Assembly (NCBI GenBank): GCA_051208035.1
Contig: JBPJFZ010000019.1
Span: 17,052-81,051 of the forward strand
Direction: 5' to 3'
Length of the DNA: 64,000 nt
Origin: JACKOB01 sp024234575
GTDB lineage: Bacteria; Pseudomonadota; Gammaproteobacteria; Pseudomonadales; Oleiphilaceae
Below the pieces are notes generated by a model. It saw only the letters and a list, made by a program, of their open reading frames with translations. It ran no database searches and was not told the DNA's origin. Both the position numbers and the translations under genes were made by a program. Positions 24,902-34,500 of the stretch are shown here, one piece after another. The stretch's first letter is position 1. The number at the start of each line of letters is the position of its first letter.

Positions 24902-25449
24902 CAGTATTAAGAATTTATGACCTAAATGATAAGTCTCAGCCTGAAAAAATAACGGATGATAGTGCTGAGATCGCAACGATTCTAAATGAGAAAGGTGTTC
25001 GCTTCGAGCATTGGCCAACCCGCGCACTGGCTGCTGGCGCCACAGCTGAAGACGTTATTGAGGCTTATGCTGATGAAATTTCGCGGTTGCAGGCAGAGTG
25101 TGGATTCAGCACGGCTGATGTTGTCAGTCTGACGCCATTGCATCCTGACAAAGCTGCAATGCGACAAAAATTTTTGAGTGAGCACTGCCATGTAGAAGAT
25201 GAAGTGCGCTTTTTTGTTGGCGGTCAGGGATTATTCTACCTGCATCTGCACGATAAAGTTTATGTGGTTTTGTGTCAGCAGAACGATTTAATTAGCGTTC
25301 CTGATGGTACGCCACATTGGTTTGATATGGGGCCAGAGCCGGATTTTACCTGTATTCGTCTGTTCTCCAATCCTGAGGGTTGGGTTGCTGAATTTACCGG
25401 TAATAAAATTGCCGATGAGATGCCTCGTTATGAACAGCTGGTCTTTTAA
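24898..25449 (+). CDS. mtnD: Acireductone dioxygenase
   Basis: 183 residues, the usual length. This cupin converts the acireductone of methionine salvage to the keto-acid precursor of methionine with Fe2+, or off-pathway with Ni2+. The metal ligands are visible in HCHVEDEVRFFVGG (His, His, Glu) and in the later PDGTPHWFDMG (His). The start ATG overlaps the mtnB stop by 4 bp. It is followed by mtnC 44 bp downstream. Confidence 0.93.
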   Translation: MTVLRIYDLNDKSQPEKITDDSAEIATILNEKGVRFEHWPTRALAAGATAEDVIEAYADEISRLQAECGFSTADVVSLTPLHPDKAAMRQKFLSEHCHVEDEVRFFVGGQGLFYLHLHDKVYVVLCQQNDLISVPDGTPHWFDMGPEPDFTCIRLFSNPEGWVAEFTGNKIADEMPRYEQLVF

Positions 25450-25493
25450 GTAAAGATCGCCGCCGTTTCAGCAGGCGCCTGATGGAGAGTTAC

Positions 25494-26180
25494 GTGATTA
25501 ATGCTATTGTTACAGATATTGAAGGGACCACCAGTTCTATCAGCTTTGTGCATGAGGTGTTGTTTCCTTATGCCGCAGCGCATTTAAGAGAGTTTGTTAT
25601 TAAAAACTTTCAGCAGCCGGAAGTGTGTGCCCAGCTTGAGGAGGTTGCCCGCTTGTCCGGCTGTGATGCGGGTGATGTGGAAGCATTAATCTCGCAGTTA
25701 CAAACCTGGATCGCAGAGGATAAAAAAATCACCCCGCTCAAAGCATTGCAGGGAATGATTTGGAAAAGCGGATACGAGAATGGTGATTATGTTGGGCATA
25801 TTTATGATGATGCTTATCAATCACTTACTGCCTGGCATCGTCAGGGGGTTCCCTTGTATGTCTATTCGTCTGGGTCGATTGCGGCGCAGCGGCTTCTCTT
25901 TGGGCACACTGCGCATGGCGATTTAAACCCTCTTTTTACAGGCAACTTTGATACCTTGACTGGAGGTAAAAAAGAAGTGGCCAGCTACCTGAAAATCGCG
26001 GATGCTATCGGCCAAGATCCTGCCTCCGTTTTGTTTTTGTCTGATATTGTTGATGAACTCGATGCCGCAAAAAACGCAGGCATGAAAACCTGCTGGTTAT
26101 TACGCGATGGCGCAGTTTCGGGCGGGGTTACGCACCCTGTTGTAACGGCATTTTCCCAGATAAATCTCGCTGCTTTCTAG
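25494..26180 (+). CDS. mtnC: Enolase-phosphatase E1
   Basis: 228 residues from a GTG at 25494, chosen because GGAG lies 6 bp upstream and the family usually starts just before AIVTDIEGTTSSISFVHE; an ATG at 25482 is the alternative. This HAD-superfamily enzyme enolises and dephosphorylates the diketone intermediate of methionine salvage. HAD motif I is seen as IVTDIEGTT, the Ser motif II as YVYSSGS, and motif III/IV as LFLSDIVDELDAAKNAG. It is the last of the mtnBDC cluster. Confidence 0.92.
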   Translation: MINAIVTDIEGTTSSISFVHEVLFPYAAAHLREFVIKNFQQPEVCAQLEEVARLSGCDAGDVEALISQLQTWIAEDKKITPLKALQGMIWKSGYENGDYVGHIYDDAYQSLTAWHRQGVPLYVYSSGSIAAQRLLFGHTAHGDLNPLFTGNFDTLTGGKKEVASYLKIADAIGQDPASVLFLSDIVDELDAAKNAGMKTCWLLRDGAVSGGVTHPVVTAFSQINLAAF

Positions 26181-26274
26181 TACCCCGCTTTTTCTTGCCT
26201 GGCGTGTCATTCGAAACTACGCTTAACAGTGTGACTAAGATAACGTTAGTGGACTAAGTGTAGGGGCGAGTAAT

Positions 26275-27027
26275 TTGAAGTATCTGTTTCTGTTTTTCTT
26301 TAGTGTCTTTGCGCCATTGGCCAGTGCCGAACAAATTGTGATTGCCTACAACGATGACTGGGCGCCTTATAGTGCGAAAGGTGAAGGTAGTGCCGCCAAA
26401 GGTATTCTGGTTGATCTTTTGCAAGAGGCGTTAGGGAATCGCATGGGCATGGAGGTAAAGCACATCGCTTTGCCTTGGGGGCGTGTTCAGGAAGATGTTC
26501 GCAGTGGCGCATATGATGCATTTATCACCGTGCCTACCGCTGAGCGGCTAACCTACGTTAACAGTTCTCAACAAACCGCTTTTACCGTTGAAATGCGGGC
26601 CTTCGTTAATCGGTATTCGCCAAAGAAAGCTGAAATTGAATTGGTGACAGGCGTTGATCAGTTTGCGCAGTTACGCGTCTGCGACATATTTGCAAACGGC
26701 TGGGCCAAGCGACTTTACGAGCAGAAACAAATCAAGGTGCAGTATTTCAGGGATAGTGAAGTCTGCTTTAGGCAGATTGCTGCCGGGAGATACGATATTA
26801 CTCTTGAAGCGGCAGAAGTTGGGAGGATGCTGCAAAGTAAAGATGAGTTTAAGGATGAAATAACGATGCTGCCTGCTGTGATTGATCAGATGGACTTCAC
26901 GTTTATGATTAACCAAAAGTCGAAGCATGTCGGTATTCTTGCCAGGTTTGACGAAGTGATAGTGCAAATGCAGCAAGAGGGGGTTGTACGGGAAATAGTC
27001 GCTCGGCATTTATCACCCTCGCCCTGA
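26275..27027 (+). CDS. Periplasmic solute-binding-like protein (SBP family 3)
   Basis: 250 residues from a TTG start with GGGGCGAG upstream. A signal peptide covers about residues 1-18 (MKYLFLFFFSVFAPLASA). The mature part resembles family 3 extracellular solute-binding proteins: an opening IVIAYNDDWAPYSAKGEG, then GILVDLLQEAL, and DAFITVPTAERLTYVNSS. Such stand-alone proteins, common in marine gammaproteobacteria, often lack a cognate ABC transporter, and none is encoded here. The ligand is unknown; it may act in sensing rather than import. Confidence 0.75.
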   Translation: MKYLFLFFFSVFAPLASAEQIVIAYNDDWAPYSAKGEGSAAKGILVDLLQEALGNRMGMEVKHIALPWGRVQEDVRSGAYDAFITVPTAERLTYVNSSQQTAFTVEMRAFVNRYSPKKAEIELVTGVDQFAQLRVCDIFANGWAKRLYEQKQIKVQYFRDSEVCFRQIAAGRYDITLEAAEVGRMLQSKDEFKDEITMLPAVIDQMDFTFMINQKSKHVGILARFDEVIVQMQQEGVVREIVARHLSPSP

Positions 27028-27134
27028 TGTAAATACAGTTGCCTCCCGCAAATCCCGTTAACCTTCCTGTTTTTTTATTGTTACCCCAGTTTTAAATTTC
27101 CAGCGAATGTCATTTTTTACCTACTCCCCGATAT

Positions 27135-27206
27135 ATTACATGTAATGAATAATTAATTTATTACATGTGATATTTGTTGACACGTATTACATGTAATGGT
27201 TATATT
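27135..27206 (+). promoter_or_regulatory. Promoter with three tandem palindromes before the yjfI-pspA operon
   Basis: The palindrome ATTACATGTAAT occurs at 27135-27146 and 27186-27197, with a one-base variant ATTACATGTGAT at 27160-27171. The centres are 25 and 26 bp apart. The third site lies exactly between a -35 TTGACA (27177-27182) and a -10 TATATT (27201-27206, 18-bp spacing; TTATAT gives 17). A repressor there would block RNA polymerase. Predicted transcription begins at about 27212-27213, at or next to the first ATG. Confidence 0.75.
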
Positions 27207-27212
27207 TTGCTC

Positions 27213-27854
27213 ATGGATAAAAAAACATCAGCACATTATCAAAGAGAGTTTCGTCAGCGTTTGCGTGAGCAAGGGTTGGTGAAAAAGGAAGTTTGGATTC
27301 GCCCAGAGAATGCGCGACTGCTGTCGCGTGCAGAAAAGCAATTGCGATTGCCGGGGGGCGGAAATAAAGAGGTCATGGGAGGTGTTATGGCGAGCGAAAC
27401 AAGGGCAAAAGGTGTGAGTGGTAATGCAACTGAGTGGACAACACGTACGCTTTATAAAGCATTAAAGGCTGAAAGCTATTTTGCTGATGGTTTAGCAACA
27501 ATAGAGTTAATTGAGGGGGTAGAGCCTTCTTTGCACATCGTAATGCGTGAGTTTGGAGATTTGCCGGTGTTCGCCACCGTTGCTGGTGAGCAGATTATCG
27601 TTGAGTCGGTATTATGGCCCCAGGCAGAGGTAAATGATGTGGCAGGGTTTAATGAGGCGGTATTAAGAACCCATAAATATTTTCCACTTTCAACGATCAG
27701 TCTGGACAGGATGGAAGATGGCAGTGACTACTACCATATGTTTGGTGCATTAAGTGCGGCTTCATCTATCGCCGATGTTGTTTTAGAGATTGAAGTGTTG
27801 GCAACGAACGTTATTCAGGCAACTGAGGCCTATGGCGAGTTCCTGAAGTCCTGA
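27213..27854 (+). CDS. YjfI-like DUF2170 protein with an extra N-terminal domain
   Basis: 213 residues from the ATG at 27213. Residues about 65-205 match the DUF2170/YjfI family (REFGDLPVFATVAGEQI, then RTHKYFPLSTISL and YYHMFGALSAASSI). E. coli YjfI is about 133 residues and, as I recall it, consists of this domain alone. The first 50 residues are extra: a basic helix (HYQREFRQRLREQGLV), one beta strand (KKEVWIRP) and another helix. This recalls ribbon-helix-helix or MazE-like antitoxin N-termini and could bind DNA. An internal in-frame ATG at 27387 has GGGAGG just upstream and would give a 155-residue DUF2170-only form. The next gene encodes PspA/IM30, as in the E. coli yjfIJ pair. Confidence 0.75.
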   Translation: MDKKTSAHYQREFRQRLREQGLVKKEVWIRPENARLLSRAEKQLRLPGGGNKEVMGGVMASETRAKGVSGNATEWTTRTLYKALKAESYFADGLATIELIEGVEPSLHIVMREFGDLPVFATVAGEQIIVESVLWPQAEVNDVAGFNEAVLRTHKYFPLSTISLDRMEDGSDYYHMFGALSAASSIADVVLEIEVLATNVIQATEAYGEFLKS

Positions 27855-27891
27855 TAAGTGTGATTCATGCGCTGCGCGCGGGAGTATTAAA

Positions 27892-28578
27892 ATGAGTATT
27901 CTGGAAAAAATGATGACCGCTCTGAAGGGCGGGGCAAATGAGGCGGGTGAGGCTATTATAGACAGTCAGGCATTGCGCATTCTGGATCAGGAAGTGAGAG
28001 AAGCGTCTGAAGAGTTGAAGCTCTCAAAGCAAAGTCTGGTGTCGATTATTGCTCATCAAAAAGTGGCAGAAGAGAAGGCTGCAAAATTCGCGAAAGATAT
28101 CGCAGAGTACGAAGGCTATGCGATGAAAGCACTGGATAAAGGCGATGAGGTGCTGGCTAGAGACGTGGCCGAGAAAATCGCCACACTCGAAACCCAAGCT
28201 GATGCCGAGCAGCATGCAGCGAAGGGGTTCGCCGTTAATGCCGAAAGGCTGAAAGATGCTATCAAGCTTGCGGAATCAAATATCAAGCGTCTGAAGCAGC
28301 AGGTAGATACGGTTAAAGCCACCGAAAGCGTGCAAAAAGCACAAAAAACTGTCGCGGCACGGCATTCCGGGTCTAACTCTCGTTTACGCACCGCGATGGA
28401 TTCCCTTGAGCGAATAAAAGAAAAGCAGGCAATGACGGAAGCCACGTTAAATGCGGCGACGGAGTTGGCTGAGGAAACCAGTGATGTGTCTTTGCAAGAA
28501 CGGTTAGAAAAAGCCGGTATTGCACAGGGCGCGGCGCGGGCTGAAGATATCCTGGCACGACTAAAAAATAAGAAATAA
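27892..28578 (+). CDS. PspA/IM30-family membrane stress protein (YjfJ-like)
   Basis: 228 residues, almost entirely helical and coiled coil, as expected for the PspA/IM30/Vipp1 family with its ESCRT-III-like fold. The opening MSILEKMMTALKGGANEAGEAIIDSQALRILDQEVREA is the usual amphipathic helix plus conserved start. The best match by context and sequence is YjfJ rather than the stress-regulated PspA of the pspABC operon, since no pspB, pspC or pspF is present. PspA proteins coat and remodel damaged inner membrane. GGGAG lies upstream of the ATG, and the gap to the previous gene is 37 bp. Confidence 0.88.
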   Translation: MSILEKMMTALKGGANEAGEAIIDSQALRILDQEVREASEELKLSKQSLVSIIAHQKVAEEKAAKFAKDIAEYEGYAMKALDKGDEVLARDVAEKIATLETQADAEQHAAKGFAVNAERLKDAIKLAESNIKRLKQQVDTVKATESVQKAQKTVAARHSGSNSRLRTAMDSLERIKEKQAMTEATLNAATELAEETSDVSLQERLEKAGIAQGAARAEDILARLKNKK

Positions 28579-28602
28579 ACCAGATTCCTCGGGAGGTGAG
28601 GC

Positions 28603-29289
28603 ATGTTTGCGATATTGCTGAGTGACAAAATGGACCCGTTTTATCAGAACATTGCGTCCTTCCCGACGGCCTTCTTTACTTTTTTTCTGGTAATTTGCCT
28701 TCTGTACTGGCTTGTTGCAGTGCTCGGCTTTGTCGATCTCGATGTGCTCGATTTTGATATTCCAGATGCCGATGGCGAACTGGGTGTAAATAAAACAGAT
28801 TTAACGGCACCAGACGTACTGGCAGGGCTCATGCTAAAAATGGGTTTGCACGGTGTGCCGGTGACGATTATCGTTTCGTTTATAGCGCTTTTTGGCTGGC
28901 TGATTTGTTATTTTGTCGTACATTTTCTCTTTGGCTATCTGCCACAAGGATTGGTGCGCTATATCGCTGGTGTGCCAGTACTTTTGGGGGCGCTTTATCC
29001 TGCCGTACTGATTACCGCACAAATTATCAAACCATTGCGGCCACTCTTTAAGAACGCCACCCAAAATACGGTAAAGCTGGTGCTTGGCCAGACCGCTATC
29101 GTCAGAACATCGGTTGTTAACCGGTCGTTTGGTGAGGTGTTTCTCGCTGATGGCGGTGCTGGCCTTATCTTCAAAGCCCGTGCAACGGGAGACGAAGAGT
29201 TTAAAAAAGGCGATAGGGTGGTTTTGCTCGAGTATCTCGACAAAGAAAACGTCTATCGTGTTATTTCAGAGAAAGAATTCTTGAACTAA
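28603..29289 (+). CDS. YqiJ-like inner membrane protein with OB-fold (NfeD-like)
   Basis: 228 residues. Three membrane segments are visible (about 22-45, 83-108, 116-142). Residues 160-228 form a small beta-rich domain of the OB-fold/NfeD kind (GQTAIVRTSVVNRSFGEVFLADGG, ending YRVISEKEFLN). YqiJ proteins are almost always encoded next to a YqiK-type flotillin, as here, and are thought to anchor or modulate it. GGGAGGTG precedes the ATG at 28603. It belongs to the same operon as the PspA gene (24-bp gap). Confidence 0.8.
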   Translation: MFAILLSDKMDPFYQNIASFPTAFFTFFLVICLLYWLVAVLGFVDLDVLDFDIPDADGELGVNKTDLTAPDVLAGLMLKMGLHGVPVTIIVSFIALFGWLICYFVVHFLFGYLPQGLVRYIAGVPVLLGALYPAVLITAQIIKPLRPLFKNATQNTVKLVLGQTAIVRTSVVNRSFGEVFLADGGAGLIFKARATGDEEFKKGDRVVLLEYLDKENVYRVISEKEFLN

Positions 29290-29414
29290 ACTTGAGTGTT
29301 TATTTAGACGTATCTAACAACAATGCCCTCGAAGGCAATGAATCTGGGGTTCCCAAGGGAATTTTATATTTCAACTTATGCATTTGTAAGTACTGAGTAC
29401 ATGGAGTAAGAGTT

Positions 29415-31370
29415 ATGGCCGATTTATCTGTTTTGATGCCAATAGCAACAGGCATTGGTATTTTCTTTCTGGTTATTGTTGGGTTGGCGGCGCTGTTTAA
29501 GGCCTTTTATGTCAAAGTGGCCCAAGGTACGGCGTTAATTGTTAACGATATGACTTCAACGCCGAAAGTGCATTTTACCGGGGCGTTGGTTTACCCCATC
29601 ATCTACAAAAAAGAGATGATGAAAATCTCCCTGATCACGCTGGAAGTTGATCGCCGGGGTAAAGACGGTTTGATCTGTCTGGATAATATGCGTGCCGATA
29701 TCACCGTGGCATTCTATTTGCGAGTCAACGAGACCGCAGAAGACGTGTTACGGGTGGCTAAGTCAATCGGTGCAGACAGGGCATCAGATAAAGATGCTGT
29801 CTATGATTTGTTTGCCGCTAAGTTCTCTGAAGCCTTGAAAACCGTTGGCAAGCAAATAGAGTTTGTGCAGTTGTTTGAAAACCGGCTGCAATTTCGAGAA
29901 AAAATAGTACAGGTCATTGGTGATGACTTGAACGGCTATGTGCTTGAAGATGTCGCCATTGACTACCTTGAGCAAACACCCAAGAGCGCGCTTGACCCTA
30001 ATAATATTCTCGATGCAGAGGGTATTAAAAAGATTACCGAATTAACAGCGACACAAAACGTTATTACCAATGACTTGTCACAAAATGAAGCGTTGGCGAT
30101 AAAGAAAAAGAACGTCGAAACCCGCGAGGCGATGTTAGAGCTGGAGCGTCAGCAAGCCGATGCCGAAGCACGACAAGAGCGCGAAGTGGCGACGATTCAG
30201 GCACGAGAGCATGCAGAAACCCTGAAGGTGCAGGAAGAAGAGCGACGCAAAGCTGAAGTCACACGCATTCAAGTCTTGCAGGATTTAGCGGTACAGACCG
30301 AGAACCAAAAACGTGAAGTAGAAGTTGCCGAGCAAAACCGGCAGCGTGCGGTCGTGATAGAAGTTGAAAAAGTTACCAGAGCACGGGATTTAGAAATTGT
30401 TGCTCGCGAACGAGAAGTCGAACTGCAGAAAATCGAAGCAGAAAAGGCTGTTGAAATCGAGAAAAAAGAAATTGCCAATGTTATCCGGGAGCGTGTCGCG
30501 GTAGATAAAACGGTAGCGATTGAAGAAGAGCGCATTAAAGAAGTGCGAGAAGTCTCAGAAGCCGATCGTGCCAAGCAAGTGCAGGTATTGGCAGCAGAAG
30601 CCCAGGCAGACGAAGCAAAAGTTAAACAAGTGAAAGCCGCCGAAGCAGATGAGCAATCTGCCAAGTTCAAGGCTATTGAAATCACAACAATGGCCCAGGC
30701 GAATCTTGAAGCCGCGGCAAAAGAAGCGGATGCGAAGAAAAAGCTGGCTGAAGGTATCCAGGCAGAGGAAGCTGCCAGTGGTTTAGCCGAGGCGAAAGTG
30801 CAGGAGGCTAAGGCTGATGCATTGCAGAAAGAAGGTTTGGCTGAAGCCGCCGTTGTTGCCGCCAAAGGTGAGGCAGAAGGGCGGGCCATTCGGGATAGAG
30901 GTTTGGCAGATGCAGAAGTGGTTGCCGCAAAAGGCAGTGCCGAAGCGCGAGCCAAAAAAGAAGTGGGGATGGCTGGAGCAGATGTTACCCGCGAGCAGTT
31001 CAAAGCGGAAGCAGATGGCTTGGTCGAGAAGTTTGATGCGATGGGCGGCATGAGCGATAAAGCACGTGACCATGAAGAGTTCCGTATGAGCCTGGAAACC
31101 GCCTTTAAAGAAGCGATGGCCTCCATTGATGCAGGCAAGCAGATTGCGAAAGAAAACGCCGAAGTATTGTCGACAGCGTTGCAAAAAGCCCATATCGACA
31201 TTGTGGGTGGCGAAGCGCACTTCTTCGATACGTTTGCCAAGTCCTTGTCGCTAGGGAAGGCAGTTGATGGCCTCGCCAACAAGAGCAGTACAGTGAGTGC
31301 TTTGTTAGCAAAAGTGATGGAAAGCCAGGGGAAGGGTGCGACGGCCAAACAGGAGGTTGATGCTGAGTAA
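29415..31370 (+). CDS. Flotillin family protein (YqiK-like)
   Basis: 651 residues. One N-terminal membrane segment (about 8-30) is followed by an SPFH/band 7 domain (about 30-210, with FYVKVAQGTALIVND and DNMRADITVAFYLRVNE). A very long Glu/Ala/Lys-rich coiled coil covers about 215-560. Within it a repeat of the type GLAEAAVVAAKGEAEGRA recurs, a flotillin hallmark. Flotillins form large cage-like oligomers at the inner membrane and organise fluid or ordered domains. It follows the YqiJ-like gene after 125 bp, in which I see only a short stem. GGAGTAAG precedes the ATG. Confidence 0.9.
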   Translation: MADLSVLMPIATGIGIFFLVIVGLAALFKAFYVKVAQGTALIVNDMTSTPKVHFTGALVYPIIYKKEMMKISLITLEVDRRGKDGLICLDNMRADITVAFYLRVNETAEDVLRVAKSIGADRASDKDAVYDLFAAKFSEALKTVGKQIEFVQLFENRLQFREKIVQVIGDDLNGYVLEDVAIDYLEQTPKSALDPNNILDAEGIKKITELTATQNVITNDLSQNEALAIKKKNVETREAMLELERQQADAEARQEREVATIQAREHAETLKVQEEERRKAEVTRIQVLQDLAVQTENQKREVEVAEQNRQRAVVIEVEKVTRARDLEIVAREREVELQKIEAEKAVEIEKKEIANVIRERVAVDKTVAIEEERIKEVREVSEADRAKQVQVLAAEAQADEAKVKQVKAAEADEQSAKFKAIEITTMAQANLEAAAKEADAKKKLAEGIQAEEAASGLAEAKVQEAKADALQKEGLAEAAVVAAKGEAEGRAIRDRGLADAEVVAAKGSAEARAKKEVGMAGADVTREQFKAEADGLVEKFDAMGGMSDKARDHEEFRMSLETAFKEAMASIDAGKQIAKENAEVLSTALQKAHIDIVGGEAHFFDTFAKSLSLGKAVDGLANKSSTVSALLAKVMESQGKGATAKQEVDAE

Positions 31371-31456
31371 GCAGGTTTACGCAGCAGGTATCCACAAGGT
31401 TTGGTTAAGTGTCACGCGGCCTGTCTAGGCTGCTGTGGTCAGAGAGTAGCGACTGG

Positions 31457-31478
31457 TCGGGCGGCGAGAGCCGTCTGA
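31457..31478 (+). other. GNRA-tetraloop hairpin in the leader of the giant ATPase gene
   Basis: TCGGGCGGC (31457-31465) pairs with GCCGTCTGA (31470-31478) over 9 bp, including two G-U pairs, and closes on a GAGA tetraloop. It ends 22 nt before the start codon, in a 130-bp gap between the flotillin and ATPase genes. It has no T-run, so it is more likely an RNA-stability or processing element than a terminator. Confidence 0.45.
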
Positions 31479-31500
31479 CTGGAAGAAAAAGGATCGTCAA

Positions 31501-34500
31501 ATGGCAAAGAAGGATGAGTCAGCAACTGTGGCAAAGGTGTCAGGCGATGCACAAGGAAGTGGCGTGCTCGAAAATGCCGTCGCCGCCGGTGGCGCCTATG
31601 AGGTGATCCGCCGCCGCTTAACGGATCAGGGCAAGACGCTAAACAAGTTAACACGTGACCTGAATGAAGCGCGTCTGGCAGAGTTTGGCAGCTCTGAGAT
31701 GAAAGTGGCTTCACGCGTGCGCGTGCGTACAGAAAATAACTGTATTGCACGTGATATGGTGCAGGTGGGTGATTATCTGCTGTTCGGTTACAACGTCTTT
31801 ATCGGCCTGAAGAAAGAAACTGTCGTCGATGATGTGTTTTCGTTATTTCAAGTGAAAGACGGAGATGCCTCTGAGGAGCTGGAGCCGGTTCCGTTAGCGG
31901 GCAGTTTTCTGTCTGCCCCATCCTTTGTCAGTGATTTTCTCGAGCTGTATCGCTATTACAAACACACTAAATTAGTCGAGCTGACAGTAAACCATGGGAA
32001 ATTACTTGCCGGATTTCAGATTGGAGAGCGCTTAGAAGATATTCGCGTTTTTCGCTGGTCGGTGTCGGCTGATGGCAAGGATATCAAGTACATTGATAAT
32101 CGCGGCGAGCGCGATATCCAGCTTCCTCCTGCTTATGATTTTGAATGGATTGAAACGACCCGCGAAAACACGGTGCATGGTAAACATCCGCATGTCAGTA
32201 TTCTGGATAAGGTGTTTGTCGAGACAGTGGGTGGCGACCTGACGGTTAAGGTTGAGAACAACACCAAAGATGGTCTCGGTATTTATCGAGAGCCAGTTGA
32301 TGATGCTACCCAGTCATTGGACGATGCCAGGATTTTATACGCCGAATTGGGAGGGTTGATCTTATTAAAGGTTTTGCCCTACAAAGAAAATGTCTGGCGC
32401 TATCTCATTTTTAATACGATGACCGAGGCCGTGCTGCGTGTGGATGCCATTGGTCAATCCTGCGTGCAGCTTCCTGAGGATCACGGCATTATTTTCCCTG
32501 GTGGCTATTACCTGCAGACGGGAGAGTTTAAAGCGTTTGATCAGGGCATTGTAAGCAAAGAGAGCCAGGGGCTGAAGTTTAAAAAAATGATCCGTTCGCC
32601 AAATGGCGAGGACGTCATGTACGCATTTTATGAGCCGCAGGATGGCGTTGTCGGTCTGTTTGCGTACAACCTGATCAGCAAGACTTTGCAGAACCCGCTT
32701 TACTGTCATGGTTACGCGCTTTCAGAGGCCGGAACACTGGTAGTGTTTTCTGCAGAAACCGAACCTACGCGGGTTCACCCCATGCAGATATGGCATACAC
32801 CTTTTGTCAGTCAGGAATTTGCCAGTAAATCAGACGTTAGTCAGACCTTTTTCGGGCGCATTGGTAATGCCGCTTTAGTGCGCGGCGTGTCGGATCTTTT
32901 CAGCATCTGCCGTTTGATTGATGAGCAGTCTGCCTCAGCGAGACTGTATGAAGAGTTAAGTAAATCGACCCTTAAAATATTTGATAGCCATTACTGGGTG
33001 TCAGACTACGTGCCCAGTGACACGGCCAGTGAGCGAATCGCTGATGTGTTGAAAACCGTATCGCAGACTGCTGAGCTGGTGATCGACGAGTTTGAGAAAG
33101 TGCAAAGCATCCAGCGTCAATCGCAGAAGGCAATGGCAGATGCCGAGGTGACGCAGACTGGTATTTTGCAGTCACTTCGTCCTGAGAGCTGGGACACGGC
33201 CGAGCAATATGTTGAAGCGTTGAATAAAATACGGCATCAGCAAGGGCATCTGACCACTATAAAAGAGTACCGCTATATTGATGTCGCGCGCCTTGAGCAA
33301 TTAGATGCGGTGCTGGTCGAAGCGAAAGAAAAGTTAAGTGCGCAAACAGTAGCATTTCTCGCGGATGAAAAATCACTGCAGCCCTATCTGGTTAAGATTG
33401 ATGAATTGAATGCCCAGGTGGCATCCGCAGAGACTATTGCTTCGCTAACCCCCATTATAGAAGTGATTGAACAAACCGCAGAAGGTTTGGATTTGTTGTC
33501 AGAGTTGATGGCGACGCTAAAAGTGCAGGATACCACCGTCAGAACGCGCATCATTGACGCCATCTCTGAAGTCTATTCGAAATTAAATCAAAGTAAGGCC
33601 ACAGCGCGGCATAAGCAAAAAAATGTTGGTTCTGAAGAAGCCATTGCCCAGTTTGGCGCCCAGTTTAAGTTGTTCTCTCAAAGCATTACAAATGCGCTGG
33701 GGATGGCTACCACTCCAGCCCGTTGTGATGAGCAGTTATCCCGCTTGCTGGTGCAGCTGGAAGAGCTGGAAAGCCAATTTAGCGAATACGAACAGTTTCT
33801 CGCAGATATCATGGCTAAGCGGGAAGAAATCTATGAGTCATTCGAGTCACACAAACAAAAGCTCCTGGATGAGCGACAGCGCAAAGCGCAATCAGTTAAC
33901 GATGCCGCCGATAGAATTTTAAAAAGTATTGAACGACGTTCGATAAAGTTTACTGAGGCCGACGAACTCAATACTTATTTTGCCTCCGATGCGCTGGTGC
34001 TTAAAGTTCGCGAGATGATTGAGCGGCTGCGGGAGTTAGAAAGCAGTGTAAAGGCTGACGATGTTGCTAGCCGCTTTAAGTCAATTAAAGAGCAGGCAAT
34101 TCGATCACTGCGTGATAAATCTGATATTTACGAAGCTGGTGGCAACGTCATTAAATTGGGGCCGAAGCACAAGTTTAGTGTTAACACCCAAGAGCTCGAC
34201 CTGACGATTTTGCCTCGGGGCGATAATCTGTTTATTCACCTCACCGGTACGGATTTTTTCGAAGAACTTCGCAGGCCAGAGCTATTAGCGCTAAGACCCT
34301 ATTGGGACATGTCCCTTGAGTCAGAAACGGATGCGGTCTACCGCGCCGAATATCTTGCTGCGCAAATGATCGCCGCAGCAGAGGCGGGTACAGATGGTCT
34401 AACACGTGATGATCTGAATACCGCGTTGCTGGATGAGTCTGTGCTGCTGCAAAAAATACGCGCTTTTGCTACGCCTCGTTATAAAGAAGGTTATGAAAAA

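Noticed and set aside
27135..27197. Three regularly spaced palindromes considered as a CRISPR-like array
   Set aside because: Units are only 12 bp, spacing is 25-26 bp, there are only three, no cas genes are present, and they overlap a promoter; an operator explains them better.
27892..28578. PspA gene considered as the classic phage-shock operon
   Set aside because: No pspB, pspC or pspF is present, and the neighbours are those of the YjfJ-type paralogue.
30269..31348. 359-codon frame antisense to the flotillin gene
   Set aside because: It is an Ala/Ser-rich shadow of the repetitive coiled-coil coding sequence; the flotillin frame is clearly real.
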